This document shows, piece after piece, positions 9,322 through 17,877 of a stretch of 64,000 bases of DNA. The translations under genes were made by a program, and so were the position numbers. Source of the DNA: Helicobacter equorum. GTDB lineage: Bacteria; Campylobacterota; Campylobacteria; Campylobacterales; Helicobacteraceae. Where the stretch lies: positions 1 to 64,000 of the forward strand of contig NZ_FZPO01000013.1 of the NCBI RefSeq assembly GCF_900198655.1. Direction: 5' to 3'. The stretch's first letter is position 1, and each line of letters begins with the position of its first letter. Under the pieces are notes generated by a model. The model had not been told where the DNA came from. It ran no database searches and was given only the letters and a program-made list of their open reading frames with translations.

Positions 9322-10645
9322 GTTTGTGTGTTTTGGAGTTTGCACATTAACGCTAAGTATAGCTACCTACCAAAGCACATACACCAACACTACACCATTT
9401 ATCTCATACGTACCAGATTCACTCTTAACACTTTCTAATAACGCCTCTATTCTCTCACAAAATACCACACAAGATATACAAGATTTCTCACAAGATTTTA
9501 TCCTTGTGAGAAATTTTGAAAAAAGCGCACATGCAAGCTCTGTCTTGGATTTAGATTCTAAGCTTATGGTGTTATTTTTTGCCGGAGACAAAGAGGGATC
9601 TCGCAATGTCAAAATTTATCAAAGCTTTTTATACAAAGGTGGCAAGTCTTGGAGTGAGCCAAAACCTATTCTCACGCCAGAATGGCTATCCAAACAAAGT
9701 GGCAAATTCATCAAAAAGCTTGGTAATCCAGTCGCATTTCGCGATAGTTTAGGTAGGACGCACCTCTTTGTTGTAGGGGTAAGTCTAGGTGGGTGGAGCA
9801 CTTCCAAAATCTATCAACTTCTATTTGATGAGACTTTAGAGAATCTCACCTATATTAGAGAATTACACTTAGGGGTGTTTGTAAATTTTTCTCACCTAGT
9901 GCGAACTCCAGCAGTTTTGTTGGAAAATGGCGGATTTATGCTTCCAGTGTATCATGAGCTTGCCGACAAATATCCGCTTGCTCTTTTCTTTGATGTGCAA
10001 GGACATATGCAATTTAGCAAACGCCTTAATAATTTGCGTGGGCAACTCCAACCTAGCATAGTCGCTACTGCTTCTTCTGAATGTCTTGAATTTTCTCGAT
10101 CGTATCACGCTGACTATGCGTATTTGCAACATTGTGATGATATGGGCAACGTATGGCATAAACCTATACAAACAAACCTTATAAATTATGATAGCTCAAG
10201 TGTGCTTGTGAATATCGGGGGAGAAGTCGTGCTAATCCACAATGATGGTTTTAATAATCCTCTTTTGGAGTTATATCAGCTTTATGGAGAAGATATTCAT
10301 ATTCATTCTAGAGCTTCATTAAGCATATTTTGGCTAAAAGATTCTGTGCAAGGTATTTTTGAGCGACTTTTGACACTTGATATTAGCAAAAATGGAGAGG
10401 TAAGCTATCCTGCTGCAGTGCTAGATTCTGAAAATCTCTACATCACATACACTTACGATCGCAAACAAATTAAATATGCCAAGGTGCGCCTTGATACACT
10501 CCAAGAGCTTATCGCTCAAGCAAAAGAAAAGAATCCAGTATTTTTTAAAGAGCAAGATAAAGATATTGGAGAGGATCCACTTTTATATCTTAGAGATTTT
10601 TATTTCGCACAAAATGGTTATATGTCCCAAGATTTTAGACACTAA
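9308..10645 (+). CDS. Sialidase-like beta-propeller protein, exported
   Basis: The protein resembles the BNR/sialidase fold in layout. It has an N-terminal hydrophobic signal (ILKFVCFGVCTLTLSIA), two Asp-box-like turns (GGKSWSEPK and DDMGNVWHKP), LVRTPAVLLENGGFMLPVY matching the sialidase strand before the catalytic region, and an LQPSIV strand. The usual NPNSG turn appears as NYDSS. I start it at ATG 9308 (AAGGA upstream), inside the end of the aminotransferase gene, giving 445 residues. It is probably periplasmic or surface-exposed. It heads a three-gene cassette with a membrane protein and a sulfatase-fold protein. Whether it cleaves sialic acid or another envelope glycan is unknown. Confidence 0.7.
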   Translation: MRILKFVCFGVCTLTLSIATYQSTYTNTTPFISYVPDSLLTLSNNASILSQNTTQDIQDFSQDFILVRNFEKSAHASSVLDLDSKLMVLFFAGDKEGSRNVKIYQSFLYKGGKSWSEPKPILTPEWLSKQSGKFIKKLGNPVAFRDSLGRTHLFVVGVSLGGWSTSKIYQLLFDETLENLTYIRELHLGVFVNFSHLVRTPAVLLENGGFMLPVYHELADKYPLALFFDVQGHMQFSKRLNNLRGQLQPSIVATASSECLEFSRSYHADYAYLQHCDDMGNVWHKPIQTNLINYDSSSVLVNIGGEVVLIHNDGFNNPLLELYQLYGEDIHIHSRASLSIFWLKDSVQGIFERLLTLDISKNGEVSYPAAVLDSENLYITYTYDRKQIKYAKVRLDTLQELIAQAKEKNPVFFKEQDKDIGEDPLLYLRDFYFAQNGYMSQDFRH

Positions 10646-10658
10646 GGGGTAAGTAGCA

Positions 10659-11267
10659 ATGTTTGACTTATGGATTATATATGTAGCGATTGCATTATGG
10701 ATTGGGACTCACTTGTTGGAATCTAGAATTCTTGTGAAATATATATTTTGTCTCGTATGTATTGTGTTAGCCTGTATACCGATGTTTTTTACACATTATA
10801 ATAGTATTGAGATCATATATACATTTTTTGATGCACCGGGCATTATAAGTATCTTGATTGCACTTACTTTTTTGGCTAAAACTTTTGTGCAAGACGTTGG
10901 GACTCTTATGCACAAACAAATCTCCATATCCTTTGCATTGCGACCTATAACATTTTTTTATTATGCAATCTTTGGGGCGTTATTGCTTTTGGGCACACTG
11001 AACATAGTGCCTTGGCTTGATGTTTATCATTTTGATCCACTTTTTGAAAATCTCGTTGTATTGGGTGTGATAGCAGTGATGATATATAGTGATTCACTTA
11101 TGGGGATCTTTCTTGCTTTAGCCTCTATTACCCTCTTTTTCACAGATACGCACAATATCTTAGATAGAATCTTTTGTCCGTATTTGTGGGTTTATAGTGT
11201 AGGCTATACACTTTTTATGAGTTTTATATCACTAAGGAAATATTATGAAAAACGCATTTTGGTTTAG
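10659..11267 (+). CDS. Integral membrane protein of unknown function
   Basis: The 202-residue protein is dominated by about six hydrophobic segments and ends with a basic tail (LRKYYEKRILV). No family is recognised. AAGGGG lies just after the preceding stop and 10 bases before the ATG. The last 23 bases overlap the start of the sulfatase-fold gene, so it is translationally linked to both neighbours and probably works with them at the inner membrane. Confidence 0.65.
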   Translation: MFDLWIIYVAIALWIGTHLLESRILVKYIFCLVCIVLACIPMFFTHYNSIEIIYTFFDAPGIISILIALTFLAKTFVQDVGTLMHKQISISFALRPITFFYYAIFGALLLLGTLNIVPWLDVYHFDPLFENLVVLGVIAVMIYSDSLMGIFLALASITLFFTDTHNILDRIFCPYLWVYSVGYTLFMSFISLRKYYEKRILV

Positions 11268-13221
11268 AGCTTCATTGTGGAAGTGTGTTGTTTTCGCACT
11301 TACAATGTATGGAGTCTTTTTTGCACTGCGTTTAGGGTTTGTGATATATATCGATTTTTCTGATCACGACGTAACACACATTCCTTTTTCCACCTATTTC
11401 CAAATACTATCTTATGGCTTGTTGTATGATGGCAATATTGTAGGGATTCTGACACTTATAATCTTTATTTTGGGTCTTTTCTTGTATCAATCCTCCATGG
11501 GGCGCAAGATTTTACATATGCTTGCTATTTTGTGTATCGTTGTAAGTCTCTATGTAGGTTTAAGCCAAATATGGTTTTATTATCTGTATCACGATACATT
11601 TGATGCAAATTTGTTTCGTGATAATATACAATTTTCTATTTTTATAGCACCCTGGGAAAAATACACTCACTGGAAGCTTTTTATCTTTCTTGTAAGTTGT
11701 ATCGTGTTTTTTGGGGTTATGCGCATTGGCTTTAAGATTATAGATTCTGTGTATCAGACAAATACATATACACGCCTCTCGTATCAAACTCCCAAATATT
11801 CGCCTTTGCTTATTCTTGTAGTATGTTTTGCGACTTGGGAGGCTTTTGTATTAAGTGGCATAACGACAAAATACCTACAACTCCATAGCAATCTCCAAAA
11901 AACACTACCTAACGCGATAGCTAGCCTTAGTAAAACATACAAGCTCTATACACAAATCAATCATTCCTCCTTTAGTGATTATATAGATCAATCACCCACA
12001 GAGGTTGTGAAAGATTTTTTTGAAATACAAGAAGATTTACCACACTATGATTTGCAAAAACTTCTCCAAAAAAGCACCAATAACCCATCTAATACGCAAA
12101 TTAATCATATTTTTTATATTATTGTTGATGGACTTAATGATTGGTGTTTGGAGAAGGGGGTTGATAAAATTGGACTATGTAGCGAATTAAATACGCTTGT
12201 ATCACAAGGTGCATTTAAAACAAATATCTTTTTAGAAAATGCCCCTAATGATATAGCTAGTCTTGAAATGCAAATAAGCGGTCTTTTTAATATCGGTATT
12301 GATTTACGCCTTGCCTCCAAACAGATTGAGAATCTCAAAACTTCGTTAGCAATGAATTTTAAAGCATTAGGATATACAACAAACTTTTTCTTTGGTGGCG
12401 ACAGAGATCATTGGGATAAGCTTGATGAGTTTGTGCATTCCCAAGGCTTTGATGAGAGTTTTTATAACACGCAGATTATCCAAAGTGCCAAAACACGATC
12501 CTATAAGCCTCCATATGCGCACACAACGGGTGCTTATAATCAACACCTTGTAAATCTCGTGCGAGATAGATTGTTTGTAGGTTATCAACAAAAAAGCTTT
12601 AATGTTATAGTGACTACGCCTTATACCAAAGACCAAGAGATAGAATCTAGCTATACGCAACATATACAAGAATTTGTGCAGGCACATCCAGAAATCATCA
12701 CACAAGGTGATATACATCTATTAAGCTATCTATACCAACAAGATAAGATTTTGGCTAAATTTATAGCAGATATAAACGAGAGATTCCCAAATGTACTTTT
12801 TGTAATCACAAGCACGCATAACACCACCAAAATCTCTACATCAAAAAACAAATATAATGTGCCTTTTATTCTCTATGCACCAAGTCTAAAGCCTAGAATA
12901 CTTTCTAATGTGGGTTCACATGTGGATATCATGCCAACAATCCTTGAGCTAGTGGCACCAAACAGGCACGAATATGTAAGTTTTGGAAAACCACTTCTTA
13001 GCAACAAAAACAGCTCATATCAAGAAAATCTCTATAAGGCATTTGGTGATAAAGTAGTGGCAAATGAACGATTTATATACAATGGGGCACATATAGAGTA
13101 TGTTAGTCAAGGTTTAGAGCGCGCAAAAGACAAAGAACTTGCCTATTCTTTGTATCAACATTTACAACAAGCACGAGCTTTAAGTTGGTGGATCTTTAAA
13201 AATGGCTATATGATAGAATAG
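11245..13221 (+). CDS. Membrane-anchored sulfatase/LtaS-fold protein with altered active-site motifs
   Basis: The N-terminal third (residues about 10-210) has five membrane segments; the rest is a periplasmic alkaline-phosphatase-superfamily domain. That domain is recognisable from IIVDGLNDW, FFFGGDRDHWDKLDEFVHSQ followed by GFDESF, and SHVDIMPTILELV, as in LTA synthases and phosphoethanolamine transferases. Two sites look degenerate: the nucleophile region reads ENAPNDIASLEMQISGLF without the expected threonine, and the metal-binding D-H pair reads ITSTHNTT. It may be a pseudoenzyme or a divergent transferase. The ATG has AAGGAAAT upstream and lies inside the preceding gene. Confidence 0.75.
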   Translation: MKNAFWFRASLWKCVVFALTMYGVFFALRLGFVIYIDFSDHDVTHIPFSTYFQILSYGLLYDGNIVGILTLIIFILGLFLYQSSMGRKILHMLAILCIVVSLYVGLSQIWFYYLYHDTFDANLFRDNIQFSIFIAPWEKYTHWKLFIFLVSCIVFFGVMRIGFKIIDSVYQTNTYTRLSYQTPKYSPLLILVVCFATWEAFVLSGITTKYLQLHSNLQKTLPNAIASLSKTYKLYTQINHSSFSDYIDQSPTEVVKDFFEIQEDLPHYDLQKLLQKSTNNPSNTQINHIFYIIVDGLNDWCLEKGVDKIGLCSELNTLVSQGAFKTNIFLENAPNDIASLEMQISGLFNIGIDLRLASKQIENLKTSLAMNFKALGYTTNFFFGGDRDHWDKLDEFVHSQGFDESFYNTQIIQSAKTRSYKPPYAHTTGAYNQHLVNLVRDRLFVGYQQKSFNVIVTTPYTKDQEIESSYTQHIQEFVQAHPEIITQGDIHLLSYLYQQDKILAKFIADINERFPNVLFVITSTHNTTKISTSKNKYNVPFILYAPSLKPRILSNVGSHVDIMPTILELVAPNRHEYVSFGKPLLSNKNSSYQENLYKAFGDKVVANERFIYNGAHIEYVSQGLERAKDKELAYSLYQHLQQARALSWWIFKNGYMIE

Positions 13222-13239
13222 ATTCACTACATTTTTGTA

Positions 13240-13965
13240 TCACAAAGAAAACTCTGTGCTTGTATTAAAATAATGTAGCATTGTTCTAATGCTTGCATGC
13301 GTGATAATCTTTCGGTCTTTAGCACTCTTAGTGGATATATGATAATTTTTCACTGCAATATCCTTATCAGCGCTAAAACAATGATTCCAAGCATGCCCAA
13401 AATATGTGCAAATATTTGGTGGCGTGATATGTTGCCATTTATCCGCAATATAAAGATTCACCCACTTTTGGATACTTTGTGGCTTTTCTTTTAAGCACCA
13501 ATATCCTACAGGATCCATTGTTACAAGTAAAGGAATACTTTGTGGTGCAAGATTTAGTGTTGCTAACACCTTAGTAATATTTGCTGCTCCCCAGCTATGT
13601 GCGAATAAATAAGGATGATACCCTGCATTAAGAAGTTCGGGTAACCACGCATGAAAAAGTGCTTTGCTATCAAAGGTTGTATATATTTTTGTGCAAAAAA
13701 GAATATGAGCAAGTTTTTGATAGCTACCATTTGTAAATTGTGCAAATTCCCTAAACACCACATGATGATAGCTATCCATAAGCCCACCAACAAAAATAAT
13801 AATATGTTTATAATCTCGTGATGTGGTGGCTTGTAAGTGAAAATCCTCACAATCACTAATACTCTGTAAGTCCTCATGGCGCAAAAAGATATTTGTTTGT
13901 TTATAAGCAGTTTTTGGAGGGGGAATATCACCTCGCCACAATGCAATAGGAAGTCCTAGATTCAC
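13240..13965 (-). CDS. Alpha/beta-hydrolase-like protein, unknown substrate
   Basis: The 241-residue cytoplasmic protein shows an alpha/beta-hydrolase pattern. There is a strand HIIIFVGGLMDS (oxyanion region), a nucleophile elbow FAHSWGAAN in which the usual first Gly of GxSxG is Ala, an acid strand LLVTMDPVGYW, and a candidate histidine in ITHASI. The start is GTG at 13965; its GTGA overlaps the thiE stop, so translation is coupled to thiE. There is no signal peptide. Lipase-, esterase- or thioesterase-like activity is possible, but no specific family is recognised. Confidence 0.6.
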   Translation of the reverse strand: MNLGLPIALWRGDIPPPKTAYKQTNIFLRHEDLQSISDCEDFHLQATTSRDYKHIIIFVGGLMDSYHHVVFREFAQFTNGSYQKLAHILFCTKIYTTFDSKALFHAWLPELLNAGYHPYLFAHSWGAANITKVLATLNLAPQSIPLLVTMDPVGYWCLKEKPQSIQKWVNLYIADKWQHITPPNICTYFGHAWNHCFSADKDIAVKNYHISTKSAKDRKIITHASIRTMLHYFNTSTEFSL

Positions 13966-14615
13966 GAAGTACCTTTTTTAATGCCTACAAGTTTGGCACA
14001 TATAAAACTTTCAGCAAGATTTTGAGCATTTTGACGTGGATTTCCATTCCATAAAGAATTTATTACAGCGGACATATCAGCATTTTTTAGCACTTTGATA
14101 TTATCTTTGCTAATTCCCCCAATAGCGCAAATTGGAATATCAAGCAGTGCCTTTGCTTCAACAAGAATCTCTGCCCCAATACACACGGCATTTGGCTTAG
14201 TCAAAGAAGGAAAGATAGAACCAAATGCTACATAATCTGCACCTTGAGATTGTGCTTCTTTGGCGCGCGATATATCTCCATAACTCGAAACACCCAAAAT
14301 ACCCTTAAATCTTTTGCGCACCAATGCGAGATTCCCATCATCTTTGCCAATATGCAATCCCGGAACACCAAGCCTTATCGCGAGATCTATGCGATCATTC
14401 AAGACAAAAAGCACATTTGAAGTAGCACATATATGCATTAAATGCTTAATAATCTCTATAATATCCTTATCTAAGCTATTTTTATCTCTAAATTGAAAAA
14501 TTTTTATACCACCCGCTATGGCTTCTTGCACTTGAGTTATAAGAGTGCTAAATGGTGTGAGTTTTTCGTCACTGATGCCATAAAGACCTGCTAAATCATA
14601 TGTTTGTCCGCTCAT
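13962..14615 (-). CDS. thiE: Thiamine phosphate synthase
   Basis: ThiE joins the HMP pyrophosphate and thiazole phosphate moieties into thiamine phosphate. The 217-residue TIM barrel shows IFQFRDKN, FVLNDRIDLAIRLGVPGLHI followed by GKDD, GVSSYGD, DYVAFGSIFPS, and CAIGGISKDN. I place the start at ATG 14615, preceded by TTGGAGA, rather than at an upstream in-frame codon inside bpt. It overlaps bpt by 20 bp and the hydrolase gene by 4 bp. Other thi genes are not in the window. Confidence 0.92.
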   Translation of the reverse strand: MSGQTYDLAGLYGISDEKLTPFSTLITQVQEAIAGGIKIFQFRDKNSLDKDIIEIIKHLMHICATSNVLFVLNDRIDLAIRLGVPGLHIGKDDGNLALVRKRFKGILGVSSYGDISRAKEAQSQGADYVAFGSIFPSLTKPNAVCIGAEILVEAKALLDIPICAIGGISKDNIKVLKNADMSAVINSLWNGNPRQNAQNLAESFICAKLVGIKKGTS

Positions 14616-15333
14616 AGATTCTCCAATCTGGCATTTCAAATAAATCTGGTGCATTATGTAGATACTCAAAAGGTTCAAATCGTTCTTTGTAGCCCATAGA
14701 ATAATGATCTTTTATCCAATAACCGGGATAAAAATAGCGCAATCCCCTTTCTTTAGCAATCTTAAGTTGCACAAGAATATTAAATGTCCCCAAACTTAAA
14801 TGTCCATAGTCATGATCATAGAAAAAATACACTGCACTTATACTATCTCCAAGTATATCTACTAATCCAACGCCTATAAGTTTAGAATCTCGCACATACA
14901 AAAACTCATAACCATATTCCTGATGACCTTCGACAAACATTTCGTGATAGCTTTGCTCTGTGATAAGCGTGTATTCCCACGATTTTTTGAGATTCATTAC
15001 GCGGTGGTATTTGTCATACAACAAAAGATGATCTTGTGTTAAAGTTGGTTTTTGTATGTATATAGCGGTTTCTTGATTATTTTTTAGCACTCGTTTCTGA
15101 TTTTTGCTCAATTCAAAATCTTCCACTAGAGTGCGTATAGAAATACACTCCTTACAATGCTGACACACAGGAACAAAAAAATATTTTCCAAAGCGTCTCC
15201 AACCTCTTTGCAATAAACCCAAATAAAAGGATTGGGAACAATGAAAAATATGAAAATAACGCATTGTGCTCTGTTGATTGGCAAGATAGCTACAATGCTT
15301 AGAATCTGAAAAAAATTCAAATATTTTCATCAT
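14596..15333 (-). CDS. bpt: Aspartate/glutamate leucyltransferase (Bpt)
   Basis: Bpt attaches leucine from Leu-tRNA to proteins with N-terminal Asp or Glu, marking them for ClpS-ClpAP degradation. The 245-residue protein has the family's N-terminal cysteine signature (HCSYLANQQ), the VCQHCKECISIR cluster, and the GNAT-fold end with YFYPGYWIKDHYSMGYK. The ATGATG start overlaps the mltC stop. Length matches the family (about 240). Confidence 0.93.
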   Translation of the reverse strand: MMKIFEFFSDSKHCSYLANQQSTMRYFHIFHCSQSFYLGLLQRGWRRFGKYFFVPVCQHCKECISIRTLVEDFELSKNQKRVLKNNQETAIYIQKPTLTQDHLLLYDKYHRVMNLKKSWEYTLITEQSYHEMFVEGHQEYGYEFLYVRDSKLIGVGLVDILGDSISAVYFFYDHDYGHLSLGTFNILVQLKIAKERGLRYFYPGYWIKDHYSMGYKERFEPFEYLHNAPDLFEMPDWRIYERTNI

Positions 15334-16619
15334 AATCCCACATACTGCCTTTTAAAATTTGTAACTTTTTGGACATAACGGCGTGCCTCATCTTGGCTTA
15401 GCTTTGTTGTGAGGCGTTTATATACTTGATCTGCAGAAAGAGAGTTTATAACGCTAATAGCTTGTTTTCGATCGCTATGAAACGCACGCAACACATTTCC
15501 ACTTCCCGTGTTATACGCCGCTATGACACAATACTCTTGCGATTTTGGATCGGTAATGCCTTGTAAATAGCGATTAAAAAGTATATGTAAATATGCACTA
15601 CCATACCTAATATTTGTCTCTGGTGTGAAAAGCATTGTTTTTGTTGGCACTCCACTATTGCCAGTGATAAGCTTATGTGAATCTGCCCCTGCTGTGCTTG
15701 GAACAATCTGCATTAATCCATATGCAGGCACATGACTCATAGCATATGGGTTAAAGTTAGATTCTGTATGAATGATTGCCATCACAAGTGCAGGATCAAG
15801 ACCAAATTCCTTGGCATAGCGTTGTGCAATAGCTTGGTAACTATTACCAGCAAGTTTTTGGTAATCATCACTCATTTGCAAATCTACGTAATACACCTTG
15901 TGAGCATTAGTATCAGTGCGTGTTTGGAGTTTATTTTGCACTAAATATTGTGCATATTTTTTGGCTCGCCATTCATACAAAATATCCTGTCCCTCATTGT
16001 CCTTAATAAGTCCTGCAAGAAATGGCTTTCCATCAAATTTGACTTCAGAATCCGAATACAAATCCACATCTCTAGGATCCTTTGGGGTTAGCAATGCCTT
16101 AGTGATTGCGTTTTCTAAGGCATTAGTGGGATTTGAATCATCTATGGTTTCTACGCGAATCTTACCGCTTGCAAAATCAATGCTTGAGCGCGAAAGATAA
16201 TGATCGCTATATTTAACAAGCTTTGAGGTATCTGATACTGCAAACTCACTCTCCCCCCAATTTTTTGAAATATTCCCACTAAGATTCATTAATTCTTGTC
16301 TATGGGCTTTATGAGCTTTTTTGAGATTCTCATTTGCTTGGCTTGAAAAGTCTGAATTATTATGTAACTCACTCTCTAAGGCAAGATCGGATTGTGCCAA
16401 AAGACTATCACGACCAAAAAATGAAGTATTTGCATTACCACTTGAAATTTTTTTGGCTTTTTTTGTTGTGCGTATATCATCTTCATATGAAGCCCACATT
16501 TTTGAATCTGCACCATCCATGAGAGTGTGTCGCTTGAGTGTTGTATGACTTGTATCTATCTTGCAACCAATAAACACATACAATATACACAGACACGCAA
16601 AAAAAGAGAGATATTTCAC
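15330..16619 (-). CDS. mltC: Membrane-bound lytic murein transglycosylase MltC-like lipoprotein
   Basis: The 429-residue protein begins with a lipoprotein signal (FFACLCILYVFIGC) whose lipobox cysteine is residue 19. A Ser/Asp-rich region and the MltC N-terminal domain (FDGKPFLAGLIKD, DVDLYSD) follow. The C-terminal SLT domain has the catalytic glutamate in HTESNFNPYAMS, then YGLMQIVPSTAG and YVIAAYNTGSGNV-like motifs (CVIAAYNTGSGNVLRAF). It cleaves peptidoglycan glycan strands from the outer-membrane inner face. Initiation is at a GTG with AAGG upstream. It is the first gene before bpt and thiE. Confidence 0.93.
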   Translation of the reverse strand: MKYLSFFACLCILYVFIGCKIDTSHTTLKRHTLMDGADSKMWASYEDDIRTTKKAKKISSGNANTSFFGRDSLLAQSDLALESELHNNSDFSSQANENLKKAHKAHRQELMNLSGNISKNWGESEFAVSDTSKLVKYSDHYLSRSSIDFASGKIRVETIDDSNPTNALENAITKALLTPKDPRDVDLYSDSEVKFDGKPFLAGLIKDNEGQDILYEWRAKKYAQYLVQNKLQTRTDTNAHKVYYVDLQMSDDYQKLAGNSYQAIAQRYAKEFGLDPALVMAIIHTESNFNPYAMSHVPAYGLMQIVPSTAGADSHKLITGNSGVPTKTMLFTPETNIRYGSAYLHILFNRYLQGITDPKSQEYCVIAAYNTGSGNVLRAFHSDRKQAISVINSLSADQVYKRLTTKLSQDEARRYVQKVTNFKRQYVGL

Positions 16620-16635
16620 GCCACCAACCTTACTT

Positions 16636-16663
16636 TAGATTCTATACAAGCTCGTAGAATCTA
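16636..16663. repeat. 9-bp inverted repeat upstream of mltC, formed by two AGATTCT heptamers
   Basis: TAGATTCTA at 16636-16644 and TAGAATCTA at 16655-16663 are perfect reverse complements around a 10-nt spacer. On the minus strand the left arm is part of TGTATAGAAT, a plausible extended -10 for mltC, so a protein or hairpin here could influence initiation. Confidence 0.65.
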
Positions 16664-16747
16664 CAATTTTTCTTAATTTTTAAAGAAACAAGCAAAAAAA
16701 ATTCCTTAGAGACAAGATTTTGACTTATGTGCATTATCTAAAAAGTC

Positions 16748-17272
16748 TTAGCGGATATTAGCAAGCTTGAGGATAAACTCCACTTCCCCCTTACCAAGAC
16801 GCATTTCTTTGGCAATAGAATCTATACTCCAGCCATCTCTAAAAAGTGCGCTAATGCGTTTTTCATCAATAGTATTTCCATTTGAGGGCATATAATTTAA
16901 CTCACGCAGTTTTTCCTCAAGCATAAGGGTTTTTTCTTCCATATAGTCATTTTGTTTATGAATATCAGATTCTAAGATTTCTATTTGTCGTTGCACCTTA
17001 ATAAGCCCATTGCTTAATGCGTCTCGCACTTCGGCCTTTATCTTGCTCCCAAGTGCGGTATTGGTATATTGGTTTTCAAGCTCATTGTCTTTTATCCATT
17101 TTTTAATTTTATACATTTCTTTGTTTAGATCCTCAATCCCACGCTCAAAACGCCTAAGGCGCTTGTATGTATCCATATTACGAAAATAATTTGCTACAAC
17201 AAGCACAATGACAACAAGCAAACAAGCGATGCTGCAAATCATACTAAGATTTTGAAATGACAATTCAAACAC
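16748..17272 (-). CDS. Membrane-anchored coiled-coil protein with C-terminal helix-turn-helix-like end
   Basis: The 174-residue protein has one N-terminal membrane helix (ICSIACLLVVIVLVVANYF) and a long charged coiled coil (residues about 36-130). A small C-terminal module DGWSIDSIAKEMRLGKGEVEFIL looks like a helix-turn-helix. This matches a conserved Campylobacterota hypothetical family (DUF6115-like). The GTG start has AAAGGAT upstream, within 11 bp of the previous stop. The role is unknown; a membrane-tethered scaffold or regulator is possible. Confidence 0.75.
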   Translation of the reverse strand: MFELSFQNLSMICSIACLLVVIVLVVANYFRNMDTYKRLRRFERGIEDLNKEMYKIKKWIKDNELENQYTNTALGSKIKAEVRDALSNGLIKVQRQIEILESDIHKQNDYMEEKTLMLEEKLRELNYMPSNGNTIDEKRISALFRDGWSIDSIAKEMRLGKGEVEFILKLANIR

Positions 17273-17283
17273 TACACTATCCT

Positions 17284-17877
17284 TTATTGTGTCTTTTGTT
17301 GGAGGCTTTTTGTATCCAAAATCATACCACGCTCACACTCTGCTACAAAAGTATCAAAATATGTGCGGTTTTTGATATGAATATGTTCGATTTTAGCAAC
17401 TTGTGGGTGCAAAACTCTTGCAAAGATTCCAAGTGTGCGTTCAGGAAAAAATGGAACAAACATACGCACATAAATCGCATTCTCTCCCTCACAATCCCCA
17501 AAACTTTGATCTTCATCAAGACATAATGCATCATGTCCGACAAATCTAAGTTTGGCTTTGTGTGCAAGAGGCAAAAACTCTTGTTCTTTATGCGTAAGTA
17601 TCTGTTCTAATCTCTCAAGCTTTTTATACATTTGGGTTAAAATCTCAATAATCACTACATTTTCTTCACCTAAAGCATTCTTAGAATGCATAGTTTTTAT
17701 CCATTTCAATATAGGTGCTTCACTAAAAGTCGCGAGAGTAGAAAACTCCTCTTCATACAGAGGCATTTTTTGAGTTTGTAGGTATTCATAGGCTAGGTGC
17801 AGATGACATCTCCCCAAACGCGTCGAAATCCCCAAAGATTCTAATAATGCCTTATAGTCCATAATGCCACACCCCAT
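17284..17877 (-). CDS. Conserved hypothetical protein, possible PilZ-like C-terminal domain
   Basis: The soluble protein has about 197 residues with an alpha-helical N-terminal half, including a short coiled coil (MYKKLERLEQILTHKEQE). Its beta-rich C-terminal half (RFVGHDAL, AIYVRMFVPFFPERTLGIFA, FDTFVAECERGMI) recalls a PilZ-like barrel, but the RxxxR and D/NxSxxG motifs are not evident. The start is uncertain between ATG 17877 (AGG upstream) and ATG 17862; both overlap the end of the prenyltransferase gene. Function unknown. Confidence 0.6.
   Translation of the reverse strand: MGCGIMDYKALLESLGISTRLGRCHLHLAYEYLQTQKMPLYEEEFSTLATFSEAPILKWIKTMHSKNALGEENVVIIEILTQMYKKLERLEQILTHKEQEFLPLAHKAKLRFVGHDALCLDEDQSFGDCEGENAIYVRMFVPFFPERTLGIFARVLHPQVAKIEHIHIKNRTYFDTFVAECERGMILDTKSLQQKTQ

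Noticed and set aside
16250-16258. Short C run in mltC as a contingency tract
   Set aside because: Only six C and the reading frame is continuous on both sides.
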